Source: Sphaerolaimus hirsutus
Lineage: Eukaryota; Nematoda; Chromadorea; Monhysterida; Sphaerolaimidae
Length of the DNA stretch: 64,000 bases
NCBI GenBank assembly: GCA_964036195.1
Contig: OZ038454.1
Location: 434,001-498,000 of the forward strand
Reading direction: 5' to 3'
Shown here: positions 47,801 through 57,959 of the stretch, piece by piece
Numbering within the stretch: the stretch's first letter is position 1
How the letters are laid out: each line of letters starts with the position of its first letter
Program-made: the position numbers and the translations under genes
The notes under the pieces: generated by a model
Told to the model about the DNA's origin: nothing
Database searches by the model: none
Seen by the model: only the letters and a program-made list of their open reading frames with translations

Positions 47801-50800
47801 CGGGATTTCAAATGTTTCGGAATCGGGATTTTTTTTTGGTGGGGTGGATTTCGGGATCCGGATATCAAAATGCCGAAAATTCTCGGGATGCGGGAGCCGT
47901 TTGAACCCTAGCTGTCGGGTCTGAGGCCAATTCCAGGCCCTGTAAACATGTTTAACAAAGACAACAACGATAATGCCGATCTCGAAAGCTCAGAAAACCA
48001 ATTCCGATCCCGCAGGGACGTATCCAGGATTTTGGAGCGGGGGGGCTGCTTGTTTACGGAACCCGGCGAACGGGGGGGGGGGGGCTCAGCCCCCCCCCCC
48101 TAAATTTTTACCTATATGGTGTCGAAATGGTGCCAGGGCGCTGGCGCCATTAGTAAGCGCCAGGCAATGGCGCTATTGGCGTTGGCGCCAGCGCCATAAA
48201 CGCTGTATATGTATGTAAATTTACATACAAATACAGCGATAAACACACCGTTGAGCGAATTTCAAAGGAAATGTGGAAACAGGGGTCAAAATGGTATTAT
48301 CCGTTATGTCATTTCGAACAATGCGCGCTTGCGCGCAAAATTTTTTGCATTGCACCTTGCAAAATGGTACCGAAAGTCGCATTTTACCTTGATTTTCAGG
48401 TCTCACCCCGGGAACGGGGGGGGGGCTGCAGCCCCCCCCGCCCCCCTGGATACGTCCTTGCGATCCCGCAAAGTCAATCCCGTTTTTACCCGTTTCTATC
48501 AGGCCAGTAAATACATACACATTCACAAATAACAGCATTATACGTGATAATGATATACACCATTCATTATTCATGGGCTAAACAGTAGGTAGCATGTGGC
48601 AGCAAGAATAACCATAGTTAATCAAAAACCCAAAAAATGCTTGGTACAAAAATAACTAAAGTTATTTTGAAACAAATGGTTAAAAAAACTGCCAACCTCG
48701 TCCGCAATGCGGAAACTTCCCAGATCGAATTGACTCGCGTCGCGCACCGGGACGAACCGATCTGCAATATGCAACAATCAGAAGTATACTACCTAAGAGC
48801 AATTTGCTATCTGCGGCACACACCGGGGGACTTGTAGGGCTTGTAGGGTATAGGGATGGCTCTTGATTTCAAAAAAAAACTTGATTTTAATAAAATCACA
48901 GGGTGGACACCGACTTTTTATATAAAACAATGAAAAAGCATTATTTCTGGTAGCCATGCACTAGGAATTTTGAAAGCGAAATTTCAGATACGGATCAACA
49001 TCGGCGATACAGATTGTTGTGATTGCTTTTGAGGACTTTTGCGGCGGACGTATCCTTAAACCCGACCCGACCCGACAGAAACCCGAAACCGACCGGCGGG
49101 TTGCGACAAACAATTCAAACTGCCCGTGCCGGCCGAGCTCCGTTTGATTATCGCGTGGTTCCTGGACGGGGTCAACCTCTGCAGCAAAGTGGACTGTTTC
49201 CTGGGGGCATTCCCAGACCCTGTCAAATGTCAAATGCCATGCAAAGTGTCAAAAGGCATGTAAAATGCCCGGTAAAATGGCAAACGTACGTACATTTATC
49301 ATTTCACCGGGCATTTTACATGACTTTTGACACTTTGCATGAAGTTTGACATTTCACAGGGTGTGAGACTGGCACCTGGCGCCGTTCTTGCCGTTGGGAG
49401 TTTTGCTGGCCGCTTGCTGGGAGAAGTTGCAGCAGCTCTGCGACAGCGACGTGTTCGCTCCCAGCGATTTGTTGGCGCCGATCGCACCTGCGCGTGTATT
49501 TGCTGATCATTTTGGCACTGTGCCAGTGTTCGATGCAATGGTGTTCAAATTGAAGTATTGGGCCTCCACACGCAGCGATTTTTAGAAACAAGTTCGAACG
49601 TTTGAATTATGAAAACGAGGCCGCCATACAGGGGCCAATTCCGCAAATTGATGGCGCACCGCACACTGAAATTTTGAGTTCAGCGTTCGAACGTTTTTGC
49701 ACGCTGAACTACAAACGCTGAAATCAAAATCTAAAGGACACAAGGTTTTTGAAGCGTAAAAATTCGGAATTTGTAATTCTTCGCGTAATTTACATTCGAG
49801 CCGAAATTTTTACGCTTCAAAAACGCTGTGTTCTTTAGATTTTGATTTCAGCGTTTGTAGTTCAGCGTGCGACAACGTTCGTACGCTGAACGCAAAATTT
49901 CAGTGTGTGGCGCGGCGATAAGTGAGAAGTAAAATGACAACTGCGAAGAGAAATTACGTTTTTTTATTACTTCGATTTTGCCATTTACTTGCCATTTCCT
50001 TTCACTTTTGCCATTTTAGTTGGTTCAGTGTACTTATTATTCTACAGTAATCTGACAATGACGCGCGTCTGTTTGGCAGACGCGCGTCCGCTTGATGCAT
50101 TTACGTTTGCAATCGTCGAAAAAACCAACCCCTGCACGCACCAATAAATAGGAGCGTGCGCGATGGACTTGCGTGTGGCACAGTTGTTTCTTTTCGGCAA
50201 TAATTTATACATTGTGATGCAATGGCTGTGAGGTCGCCGACCGCAGTGTGGGCGGGGGATTATGGGCGATAATCCAGCCGTAAAAGTAAATTGGTCTCGT
50301 AGAAGAGTATATTCCAAAACACATTTTAAAATGCACAATTAAGGAACTTTTAAGGAAAAACGATTTTTATGGTAATTCTGAGCGGCTAAAATTCTGCCAA
50401 TTATTACTGAAACCTTTTGACTAATGAATGTTTTCTGCACAATCACAATCAAATTTCGACGTTTTTTCAATTTATTTGTCCTTCAATTTTAAATAAACAA
50501 AGGTCAATGCTAATTATTAACATCAATCTCTATGTAGAGTGTAAATCTGATGTGAACAGATGCACCGACTAAGTTCACATTGAACTTCGTCCGGCATCAC
50601 ACGCAAGTCCATGTCGCATGTGGCTATTTACTGGCGGAATTGCATGCCTTTGATGATCACCGCGCCGACCCCTCACATGTGAATACATAAAACAGACAGA
50701 ATGCTATAGGCCGTACGACACGATTGCTATAGGCCGCACATACGGTATTCAACAGAAGCCAAGCGAAGCCAGAATAATAACTCCACAACGTCTTTTAGTT

Positions 50801-51207
50801 AGCTTTTGCCATTTATCTTCTCACTTCTCAATTTGTGGAACTGGCACCATATTTTTGAAAAGTTCGAACGATTTAAGTTTCGATTTTTTTTTTGGTTCTG
50901 GTTCAATGCTTCGACAAAAATCGTTCCACAAGCCAGCATTTTATTTCGTTAAACAAGACCCCGTTGTCGAAATTACTAGGTATTTTTTCCCAGCAACGCC
51001 AAACGCATTTTGGCACTGTTCCAAATCGATTTCGCACTCGAAAAAAAAATCAACCGAAAAAACCTCACACTGAATGCTAGAAGATCTGGATACCTTGACC
51101 CTCTGACGATTATTTTTGCTGTGCAACAAAATGGAACTGCCGCTGCCAGTGGTGGCTGAATCGCTGGACGCCCAATCGCTTTGTAGCACAAAACTTGGCT
51201 GATTCAT
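35668..51207 (-). CDS. CDC20: CDC20/fizzy, APC/C activator with WD40 propeller
   Basis: Activates the anaphase-promoting complex in mitosis and recruits its substrates. Exons in transcript order: 51094-51207 (tentative), 49376-49487, 49121-49200, 48697-48761, 47376-47479, 47115-47203, 46653-46784, 46392-46453, 45136-45285, 43385-43479, 42774-42858, 42177-42329, 41535-41660, 41265-41382, 35668-35870. Phases of all internal joins agree. Together, exons two onward give about 524 codons; human CDC20 has 499. Seen in order: SKTP-rich tail, C-box-like RFVPVR, AMRRALNG, the Mad2-binding region (SMRILAYSK...APSGY), ILDAPDIHDDFYL, seven WD units and a terminal GIR. HHDVRVAQHQVA and AWCPWNPSILASGGGT match CDC20 rather than CDH1/FZR. 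Three introns are introner elements; the last intron (5.4 kb) holds giant palindromes. Identity is firm; the 5' end is not. Confidence 0.93.
35889..36630. mobile_element. introner-family copy split by a nested element, CDC20 last intron
   Basis: Left half GTACTCCTAGAGCCTGTAAA, right half GGGTCTGGGAGTGGCACC. Between about 36,056 and 36,595 sits an element whose ends pair over 40 bases (CACCGCATGGCAACCGCGGC). Confidence 0.65.
36860..38085. mobile_element. 1.2-kb inverted-repeat element with internal palindromes, CDC20 last intron
   Basis: Outer ends AAACTGGGGACACGCCAGGT and complement. Inside, GTGCCCAAGTAAAC runs flank about four alternating copies of GGGTAACATTCCGGGTTGTG, so the centre is itself a set of palindromes. 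Confidence 0.75.
38271..41118. repeat. 2.85-kb long inverted repeat, CDC20 last intron
   Basis: Arms pair from AAGACTCGCTTTG (38271) to CAAAGCGAGTCTT (41118), centre near 39,695. Each arm has two related units of about 600 bases (38,320-38,930 and 38,946-39,535), both starting near ATGGATTTGGAATCTACA, so the order is A-B-B'-A'. Non-coding. It ends 147 bases from the exon at 41265. Confidence 0.85.
41265..46784 (-). CDS. CDC20: CDC20 WD40 propeller exons
   Basis: Nine of the exons encode most of the seven-bladed propeller that binds degrons. Clear blade signatures: VYLWDAATQS and GDVQVWDPS (blades 1-2), GCRDGSIVHHDVR (3), CVRWSPDGRYMASGGNDN (4), LAWCPWNPSILASGGG..IKIW (5), VLWSSEYKEIFSAHG..IAIWKYP (6); blade 7 is in the terminal exon. 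One loop carries a Gly/Ala/Glu-rich insert (DEGAGEGAAEY). Exons are markedly GC-rich against AT-rich introns. Confidence 0.9.
42961..43181. mobile_element. inverted-repeat element CCTACACACACTAGTTTTCAC, CDC20 intron
   Basis: About 220 bases in the intron 42859-43384. Ends pair over more than 30 bases (CACTAGTTTTCACCGTGAC). Confidence 0.7.
44312..44847. mobile_element. inverted-repeat element CAGGGGTGGGCA, in a CDC20 intron
   Basis: 536 bases, arms nearly palindromic for over 200 bases each, flanked by TATA. Related sequence at 23,920-23,960 lacks the insert (CTGATATACCTT inverted), so the target is TATA or TA. It interrupts a diverged element at about 43,770-44,940 related to 23,830-24,060. 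Confidence 0.75.
45286..46391 (-). mobile_element. introner element forming a CDC20 intron, enlarged by a nested insertion
   Basis: The 1,106-base intron between AVALYSQ and VYLWDAA is an introner interrupted by another element (45328-46237). Without it and one TA the host is about 194 bases, matching the other copies. Sense ends are GTGCCACTCCCAGATCC and GCGGGAGTGCGCCCAG, with CAG on both sides. Confidence 0.85.
45328..46237. mobile_element. TA-target inverted-repeat element nested in the CDC20 introner
   Basis: About 910 bases with long inverted ends (CATGGTCGGGCTGAAAAGTC). TA flanks each side. The interrupted introner reads AAATG-TA-TAATG, matching the uninterrupted family sequence AAATGTCTAATG, so the empty site is known. 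Copies: 58173-59077 and a truncated one at 61830-62428. No transposase ORF. Confidence 0.8.
47204..47375 (-). mobile_element. introner element forming a CDC20 intron (172 bases)
   Basis: Cleanest copy: the intron is a near-perfect palindrome centred on GGCAACCGAGTTGCC. Sense ends GTGCCACTCCCGGATCCTGT and GGGTCTGGGAGTGCCCCCAG. Upstream exon ends ACCAG and the element ends CCAG, giving a visible CAG duplication. Excision gives ALNGGVTSGELAS in frame. Confidence 0.9.
48013..48460. mobile_element. hAT-like element, same GGGACGTATCC family, inside a CDC20 intron
   Basis: 448 bases, flanked by CGATCCCG on both sides. It lies in the 1.2-kb intron between the C-box exon and the next exon (47480-48696). 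Confidence 0.85.
48697..48761 (-). CDS. CDC20: CDC20 exon with the C-box
   Basis: A 65-base exon encoding RFVPVRDASQFDLGSF, equivalent to the C-box (DR[FY]IP) and following helix, which contact the APC/C. The first C-box residue is split by the intron. With the GT donor at 49120 it becomes Asn; a GC donor three bases earlier in the reading would give Asp. Acceptor is CATATTGCAG, donor is GTTGGC. Confidence 0.85.
49201..49375 (-). mobile_element. introner element forming a CDC20 N-terminal intron
   Basis: A 175-base palindromic copy fills the whole intron between KTPNGKNGA and RKQSTLLQ. Sense ends are GTGCCAGTCTCACACCCTGT and GGGTCTGGGAATGCCCCCAG. CAG flanks both sides, a 3-base target duplication. 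Excision joins the split codon AG|G (Arg). Confidence 0.85.
49640..49920. repeat. palindrome with GGCGCACCGCACACTGAAA ends, near CDC20 5' end
   Basis: About 280 bases, arms over 120 bases (CAGCGTTTGTAGTTCAGCGT). The terminal motif recurs at 17,257-17,281 and 17,733-17,752 beside GGCGGAATT-rich repeats. Confidence 0.7.
49921..51093. other. intron or 5' region of CDC20
   Basis: Probably the first intron if the tentative first exon is real. Contains GACGCGCGTC pairs at 50,051-50,090. A short missing exon may lie here. Confidence 0.35.
51094..51207 (-). CDS. CDC20: possible first coding exon of CDC20
   Basis: ATG at 51207 opens MNQPSFVLQSDW, which resembles the short start of fizzy proteins. 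Donor candidates are AAG|GTATCC (end 51094, phase 0) and AATC|GTCAGA (end 51108, phase 1). Only the phase-1 choice joins directly to the next recognised exon (49487); otherwise a small exon is missing. The usual Arg-Trp motif of the CDC20 N-terminus was not found. CCAAT and TTCAAA sequences lie just upstream. Confidence 0.4.
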
Positions 51208-51255
51208 AATACGTTCATGGAGAAATGTTTTCTTCAACTTTTATTTTTATTTCTA

Positions 51256-51296
51256 AATTTGAATCGAGCGTGGCCGCGCTCGAAATCCTGATTGGC
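51256..51296 (-). promoter_or_regulatory. CCAAT box and CHR-like site upstream of the possible CDC20 start
   Basis: Sense strand reads GCCAATCAG (51291-51295 core), then CGAGCG..CGCTCG, an inverted repeat, then TTCAAA (complement 51258-51263) about 50 bases before the ATG. CCAAT plus a CHR (TTTGAA) is a known layout in mitotic gene promoters. Here the CHR-like site is in reverse orientation, so this is only suggestive. Confidence 0.25.
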
Positions 51297-51537
51297 AAGG
51301 AAATTGCTTAATTTTTTACCGTTTTTGGGCGTACACTTTGCGGTCCGCCGAGTGAATCTAAAAATTTACTTTTTTACACTTTTTACTGTCCATTTCAATT
51401 GTCACTTACAAACATTACTTTTCTTTCAATAATAAACACTTTTAAATTGTTTTTGTTTTTTTGCTACAGTTATGAATTTTTGTTTTTACGCATTCAGCTA
51501 CAGATTTGGTACAAGATGTGGTATGCCTAGCACGCTA

Positions 51538-51634
51538 CCGTATTTCTTCTGATAGAAGGGCACCCTTCTTTTATTCCGTCATTTTTTGCCCACCCTTCTA
51601 TTGGAGACCCGCCCTTCTATTAGAAGAAATACGA
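51538..51634. mobile_element. smallest CCGTATT-ended element (97 bases)
   Basis: Two inverted ends (CCGTATTTCTTCTGATAGAA) around about 50 bases, TA flanks. A minimal form of the CTTCTAATAGAA type. Confidence 0.65.
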
Positions 51635-51920
51635 TAATTTTGTCATCAGGTACTGGCGTGTGTTTGCTAAGAAAGACCGTCAACAATCCCGCCGAAAGCC
51701 TTGACCGTAGTGATTCAAAACTGTCGGGGATGAATGTCGGTGTGACATTAATATTTGCCCACTCCCAATTGTAGTGATGGGAAAGCTCCAGGAAAAATGG
51801 CGCTAGGCTAACTCATTTTAGTTCACCTAGCTGCTTGACATTTCTCCAATTGAAAAAACTGGCACACAAGTTTTGTATGGATAAGGAATGAATCTGTATT
51901 GATCATGTATGTATTACCAG

Positions 51921-52769
51921 CAGGTTTGGCAAAATCTCAGAAATAAATAAAAATAAAATAAAAATAAAATGGAAAATTGAAGAATAAAAAAAAATAAAAT
52001 AAAATGGAAAATTAATAAAATAAAAATACAATTTTACTAAAATTTGAATTTTAGTAAAAGTTTAGTAAAATTGTTCAAAAATTCAAATTTTTGTACAACT
52101 TTAGTAAAATTTTACAAAAAACTCGAGTGTTTATAAAATTCTACAAAAAGTTTTCTATCCTGTTGCTTAAGCTTCTAGCTGCCAATTTGCAGAACTGGTG
52201 CCTTCTTGTTGCTTTTATTGTTGTGATTGAAAAATATTTTTGCTCAAAATTGAAAATTTTCACATCTTTTAATATATTTTCACCTTAAAAATCATTAATT
52301 TATGTGATTTTCTCCCCATTTCCTTCATTCGATACGTTGAAAAAAAACCTATGTATTGAACCCCTCAAGCCCCCCGCCCCCCCCAAAAAACAAACAATTT
52401 TTTAGCAATTTACGGGAGGAGCAATTAGATCCATATCTATCTGGCCCCTGTATGTAAGGGTCAAAATTCAAGATATTATACCTGTCGCAACCCTGTGACA
52501 CAAGTCTACATTAAATTTTTGTTGTATCCATCTGCATGCTTCTAGTGTGCACATTGGTTTATGGCCTTGCATCCAAGGTTCTGGTTTTTTGTAAACATTT
52601 TGTAAAATATTTGTAAAATTTTTGTAAAATGGTTTCATTTTATTTTATTAATGACATTTCAGAATAAAATAAAATAAAATGAAACATGAATAAAATAAAA
52701 ATAAAATACAATTTTAATAAAAATAAAATACAATTGTAGTAAAAAGAATTTTACTAAAACCAACCATGA
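51921..52769. mobile_element. hAT-like element with CAGGTTTGGCAAAA ends
   Basis: 849 bases flanked by ATTACCAG. Ends consist of AATAAAATAAAA repeats followed by inverted TTTTAGTAAAATT runs. No ORF of note. Same family as 56769-57772. Confidence 0.8.
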
Positions 52770-55755
52770 TTACCAGTGTATACATTCGGGGAAATACGGT
52801 ATCCACCTAACTATGCCACATTCAAATGAAAAGTGAAATGAGAAGTGAAAATGTTGTGACATTGATAATTGAAAGTAGACATGACAGTAGACAAGATGGG
52901 CAACATTGAGAGTGATGGTTCTTATTTTAGAAGGAAATTGGCCACATTTTATGTGTAGGTAAACTTTGCGGACATGATGACATACAATGTTCTAAAAGAA
53001 TATGCAACGACCGTAGCTTTAACCGAATGCACACTTTGCCAAACGTAGCTGTGCACTAATGTGCCTACACACACTAGTCTTCACCGTGACTTCGTGTGAA
53101 AACTGAATTTTTTCAAATGCAAATTAATGAACACGGTTGAATTATTTTATTTAATTGATATTGGAATTTAAATTAATGAAAGTTAAAATTTGAAAATTTA
53201 AAAACTAAAACACATATAGCATACAAAAAGAGTAGGCTGGATGTGGCCATGTGGCCATTTCAGTTTTCACATCAGTCACGGTGAAAACTAGTGTGTGTAG
53301 CGCCAATTATTTCGAAATACAAGGGAAACGAAATTAATGAAGTCCTCCCAATAGACCTAGAAATTAAATAACAATTGATATATTTTGCGCTAATAATGTT
53401 TGAAGAGTTCATGTTTCATTAAAACAAGAGTGAGTTCGCTCATTTCGCTATGATTTGGTTTTTGTTTACACAACTATATCCGTATATTTGTCTTTATCTG
53501 CTTGTGGGTTTAGTATACATATTTACATGTTATTTTGGCACGTTTCCGCATATTTATGTATCTAACATCGCAGTTCGATTTTAAACTTTGTCGTCGAGCC
53601 AAAAATGCAAATGTCTTGTTCTCACATCATGTGGTTGCAGAAAGCAATATCAACCATGAACTGAGCGAAAATTATCCGTCCAAACTTGAGACATAAGTAT
53701 TAGGAATTAAGTCTAACAACATTGTAGAGTTTCATGTCCGCTGAGTATACTACGCATCAACTCGCACGCATTAACTATCATTGGCACGCTTCAAACGGCA
53801 GACACAAATAGCTACGCGTGCAGAGTGCACGGCAGATCACTGAAGTTTAATTTGCCACACCAAAGCAATGATATCTATCATTTCTGAACAGAGGTTTCAC
53901 GGGGTATCGTGTTTCTATTCACACTTGCATCAGACAGAAATGGTTAAGCTAAATAAATATGAGAAAATACCTCCATTTCAGTTGTTCCTTTTCATTCAAA
54001 TATTTAAGTAGGCGTTTAAAAATGTTACCGTACTTTGATGAATAAAGCCGAGTTGATAGTGGGTATTTACGTTCACTCTGAAATACGCGTAAAAGTGCGT
54101 ACTCAGTAAATACTCATGCGTGCAATACTTTGATTGTACCAGTATTTTACCTATCTGTACGCGTACTTTTTCAAGACTACTCGGTACTGAAGTGTATTCA
54201 ATCAAGGGATGCATAATGAATTCAGAAGATGCACATAAAAGACAAAAAACGTGACCGTAACAACAAAAACCGGCGACAGAGCGTTATTCTCCAATGCTCG
54301 ATTCTGAGTTTCCAAAAGTTTGACTGTAAATAACTACCTAATATGTGAAAGCCAATTATTTAGGTGTTCACAAAATATTGTTTTTCTGCTGTATTTTAAA
54401 TATCTGATCTGTTGTTAGCATTTTTACGGCGGTACAATTTCTGATTACAACACTTCAGTCAAATCAGTGACCAGGGGCCAGTTCCGCAAGTCATAGTTGT
54501 TAATACGTATTTACGTTTACTCAAAAAGTACGTATACTCGAGTACTGAGTAAATATGTTTACGTATACTTTGGGAAAAGTACCCGTACTCGCTTTTACAT
54601 ATACTTTTTAAAAGTACTTCAGTACAGAAAACGTATTTCAGATAGGCTTTGTTTTAGGCTTTTTCAAGACATAGATAGTGAAAAAAGTGTTATGTTATAT
54701 TTTTTTACTTCTCATTTCACTTCTCACTTCTCAATATGTTTCTCTCCTAACCACTTGAAGCGGAACTGACACTTGATTTGCAGCGGCATTTCCGCTCGAA
54801 TATTTGTTTCTAGCACGTTTTCAATGTTTAAGCTCAATGCAATAGAATTATTTCCGCAGTCTGAACACTTTACAATGAGATCTACCATACCCCATCTGAA
54901 TAAAAATCCTCAAATTTTTATCAAATAGCATAAAATTCAATTTAGCATTTGAATATAATGTGTGATTTGAAAAACAGTCAATCTCAAAAAAAGGTAACCA
55001 TATTTGCTCGAATAATTCCCGCTGGGGAATCCTTTTTCATCAGACTCTGAACTCCTTATCTCCTCTTAATATGGCGCTCCCACGCAAATGTGTGCATGGG
55101 TGGAGCGCGTGGAAGACACTTCACCGAGATTTTCGTGATGTTGGTGGAAGCGTGTGGGAGCGCGCCGCTTCACGCGCATCCAGCCCGCTTCCACACGCTT
55201 CACGGATCCATTTTTTGCTGTGATATGTCGATTTGACCTGGTATTTCAACACGAAAACTAAATTTGTATGTATTTTCATCGTGATACCAGTACTTTAACA
55301 ACTCTGGTGTAAAAAGAACGTAAATGATAAAACTGCGGTTTGTGATCCGACAATGCTGAACACACGTAAAAAGCAATGACTGTGTTATTGTTGAACGTAA
55401 GTACGTTACAACAAGGACTTAGTACTGGGAGTTCAGGAAAATTCTGCCGAAATAATAACCCCTCTCCAAATTTCCCTAATTTCAAATAACCCCCTCTAAA
55501 TTTCCACCATGAAAATTAACCCTCTGGGGTATTTCGAGGAAATAGGTAAAAATTCTGCCAGAGCCGTTTCCAATGCTAATCAGATTACGTTACCCGTATT
55601 ATGGGTGGATTTTGTGCACAACTCTGGACGTGATTTTATTTGTCAGAATACGGTAACATTGTTTGTACAGCGCCTACTCCAATCAGTAATAAGATTTTCC
55701 GCGAGCTGATTGGCCGATGAGCAGCTATGGGAAATCATCAGAAAAAACACATATA
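52770..55755. other. gene-poor stretch
   Basis: Apart from the element at 53064-53304, only TTTACGTTTAC-type repeats (54,010-54,200, 54,490-54,640) and a GGAGCGCGTGGAAG partial palindrome (55,080-55,205) were seen. No exon recognised. Confidence 0.45.
53064..53304. mobile_element. inverted-repeat element CCTACACACACTAGT
   Basis: About 240 bases, same family as 42961-43181; left end has TCTTCACC in place of TTTTCACC. Confidence 0.7.
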
Positions 55756-56190
55756 CCGTATTTCCTCGAAATACCCCCCGGGGGGTGATTGTTTCATAGT
55801 GGTCTCGAGAGGGGGGGGGGGGGTAGAACGAGGGGGGGGGTTATTATTTCACAAGAAAATTTTCCAAATCCCAGTACGAAATTGTCGTCTGGAACGTACG
55901 CAGACGTCGAAAAATACAACAAAAACCGCCATTTATAAGGTTATGTAGCCTAATAGTAGTACGTAGATGGTATAAACACTGTTCTAACGTGATTCTAACA
56001 TTGTTTTTACGTGTGTTCTGCACTACGCAGAACACAAACTGCAGTATTTGGCATGTACGTTCTCTTTACACTCAATCTGGGGGGGTATTTCGAGGGGGGG
56101 GGGTGATTGTTTCATAGTGGTCGCGAGAGGGGGGGGGGGGTCAAACGAGGGGGGGGGGTATTTCGAGGGGGGTATTTCGAGGAAATACGG
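55756..56190. mobile_element. CCGTATT-ended element, CCTCGAAATACCCC type
   Basis: 435 bases, TA flanks; closely similar to 15241-15686 throughout, including the central GTAGATGGTATAAACACTGT. Confidence 0.75.
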
Positions 56191-56768
56191 TAGTATAAGT
56201 ACTTTGTTCTTCGAAAAACTTCAACAATTCGAGCTTACAAATTCATGATTTTTGGAGAAAATCGCCTAGTAGTCCAATTTTATTGGAAAACTTGTTGTTA
56301 CTTTCTCAAAAAAAATTTTTTTTCGCTTAGATTCAATGTGCAAATGATGAGGAAAGCGCCACACGCAACCATAACTTTACCAAAAAATTCTAATTTTTTT
56401 GGTCAGTTCTTAATTTCTAAGTTTTTTTCTCGTCGAGTAAAAAATAAAAATGTTTTTTTTCTTCCAAATTTGAATGAATTGAAAATGATTTCCGAAATTT
56501 CGATTGGCATCATTGGCCCTACGCATTATATTCATATACTATCGTATATCCTCGATTCAAGTCCCCCCTCGAAAAACTCCCCCCTCTCGAATAACTCCCC
56601 GCTGTTAGCTGACTGAAGAAAAAATAAGTCCCATCCTTGAAAAACCCCCCTCTTTAATGGGTGACACTGATGTCTATGTATGAAAGACATGTATTGTATG
56701 TTTTCTTTTAAAGCCAAGTATGTTTTGCAGCATGTTCACAAGCATTGATTTCATTGAATTGTTGTAAG
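56191..56768. other. no supported gene
   Basis: TTCGCTTAG followed by FNVQMMRKAPHATITLPKNS on the plus strand looks exon-like but lacks a start, partner or match. A decayed CCCCCCTCGAA repeat follows. Confidence 0.35.
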
Positions 56769-57772
56769 CAGGGTTGGCAAAATATTAGAAAAAAATAAAA
56801 ATAAAATAAAAATGAAATGGAAAATTTAAGAATAAAATAAAATAAAATAAAATGGAAAATTTCAAAATAAAAACAAAAATTGTATAAAAATTCGAATTTT
56901 TGTAAACTTATTGTAAAATTGTATACAAATTCATTTTCTTGTTAAAATTGTATAAAAATTCATATTTTATGTACAATTTTTATCGTGTTGCTTGGGGTTC
57001 AACCTGTTTATTCGCAGAACTGGGGCAGTCCCAATCCCTATACAGTGTCAAATGTCATATGAAATGTCATGCAAACTGTCAATTGTCATGACAAATATTA
57101 ATTAAGGAGTCAATTGTCATGACAAATATAAATTAAAGTGGCAACTGTCAAGCAAATTGTATTCAAATCTTATGTTTTTTATCCAAATGTTGTTGTTGTT
57201 GTTGTTGTATAAAATCTTATGTGAACATAACGATACAAAAACATAATATTTGGATACCAAAACATAAGATTCAGATACACAATTTATACTTTGCATGACA
57301 TTTGTCATGACAATTGACACGTTGCTTGACATTTGAGATGTCAATTGACTCTACGTTACATTTGTCATGACAATTAACACCTTGCCTGACATTACAAATG
57401 TGCCCAGCACACTCTAGTAGACATTCTATTGACAATGCAAACCATTTATATCAATAATTGTAAGTTAACACTTGTAACTAGCTAACAATACCTACTGCAT
57501 GCAACTTCTGCAAAGTAATGGAAAAATTTGTCACATGTTTTTCATGTTTAGGTCTAATTATAACATTTTTCTGGCCGTGCATGCAAGATTCTGATTTTTT
57601 TTGTAAAAGTTCTGTAAAATTTTTGTAAAATTTTTGTAAATGGTCCCATTTTATTATTTTATTCACATATTGAAATAAAATAAAATGAAACAAGAATAAA
57701 ATTAAAATAAAATACATTTTCATACAATTTTTGTACAATTTGTATACAAATGATTTTTTAAATCCAACCCTG
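56769..57772. mobile_element. hAT-like element with CAGGGTTGGCAAAA ends
   Basis: 1,004 bases flanked by GTTGTAAG. It contains a diverged introner-family copy (about 57,020-57,410) with a short TGT microsatellite at 57,186-57,208. Confidence 0.8.
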
Positions 57773-57959
57773 GTTGTAAGTACCAAACTTTTTCAAAAGT
57801 ACCTGTAAATACTTTCATTTTTACCCATGCTAAAAAAATACTTGGGTAAAATACTTTGTTTGTAACCAGTACTGTGGTTAAAATGCGTAAAGTATTTTTT
57901 CCAAGTATTTTTGAGTAAATTGAGTAATTTTGTCACACTCACAGTAGCATAAAATTTAC

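Noticed and set aside
35668..49487. CDH1/FZR instead of CDC20
   Set aside because: HHDVRVAQHQVA, CPWNPSILASGGG and LWSSEYKEIFSAHG match CDC20 rather than the corresponding CDH1 segments.
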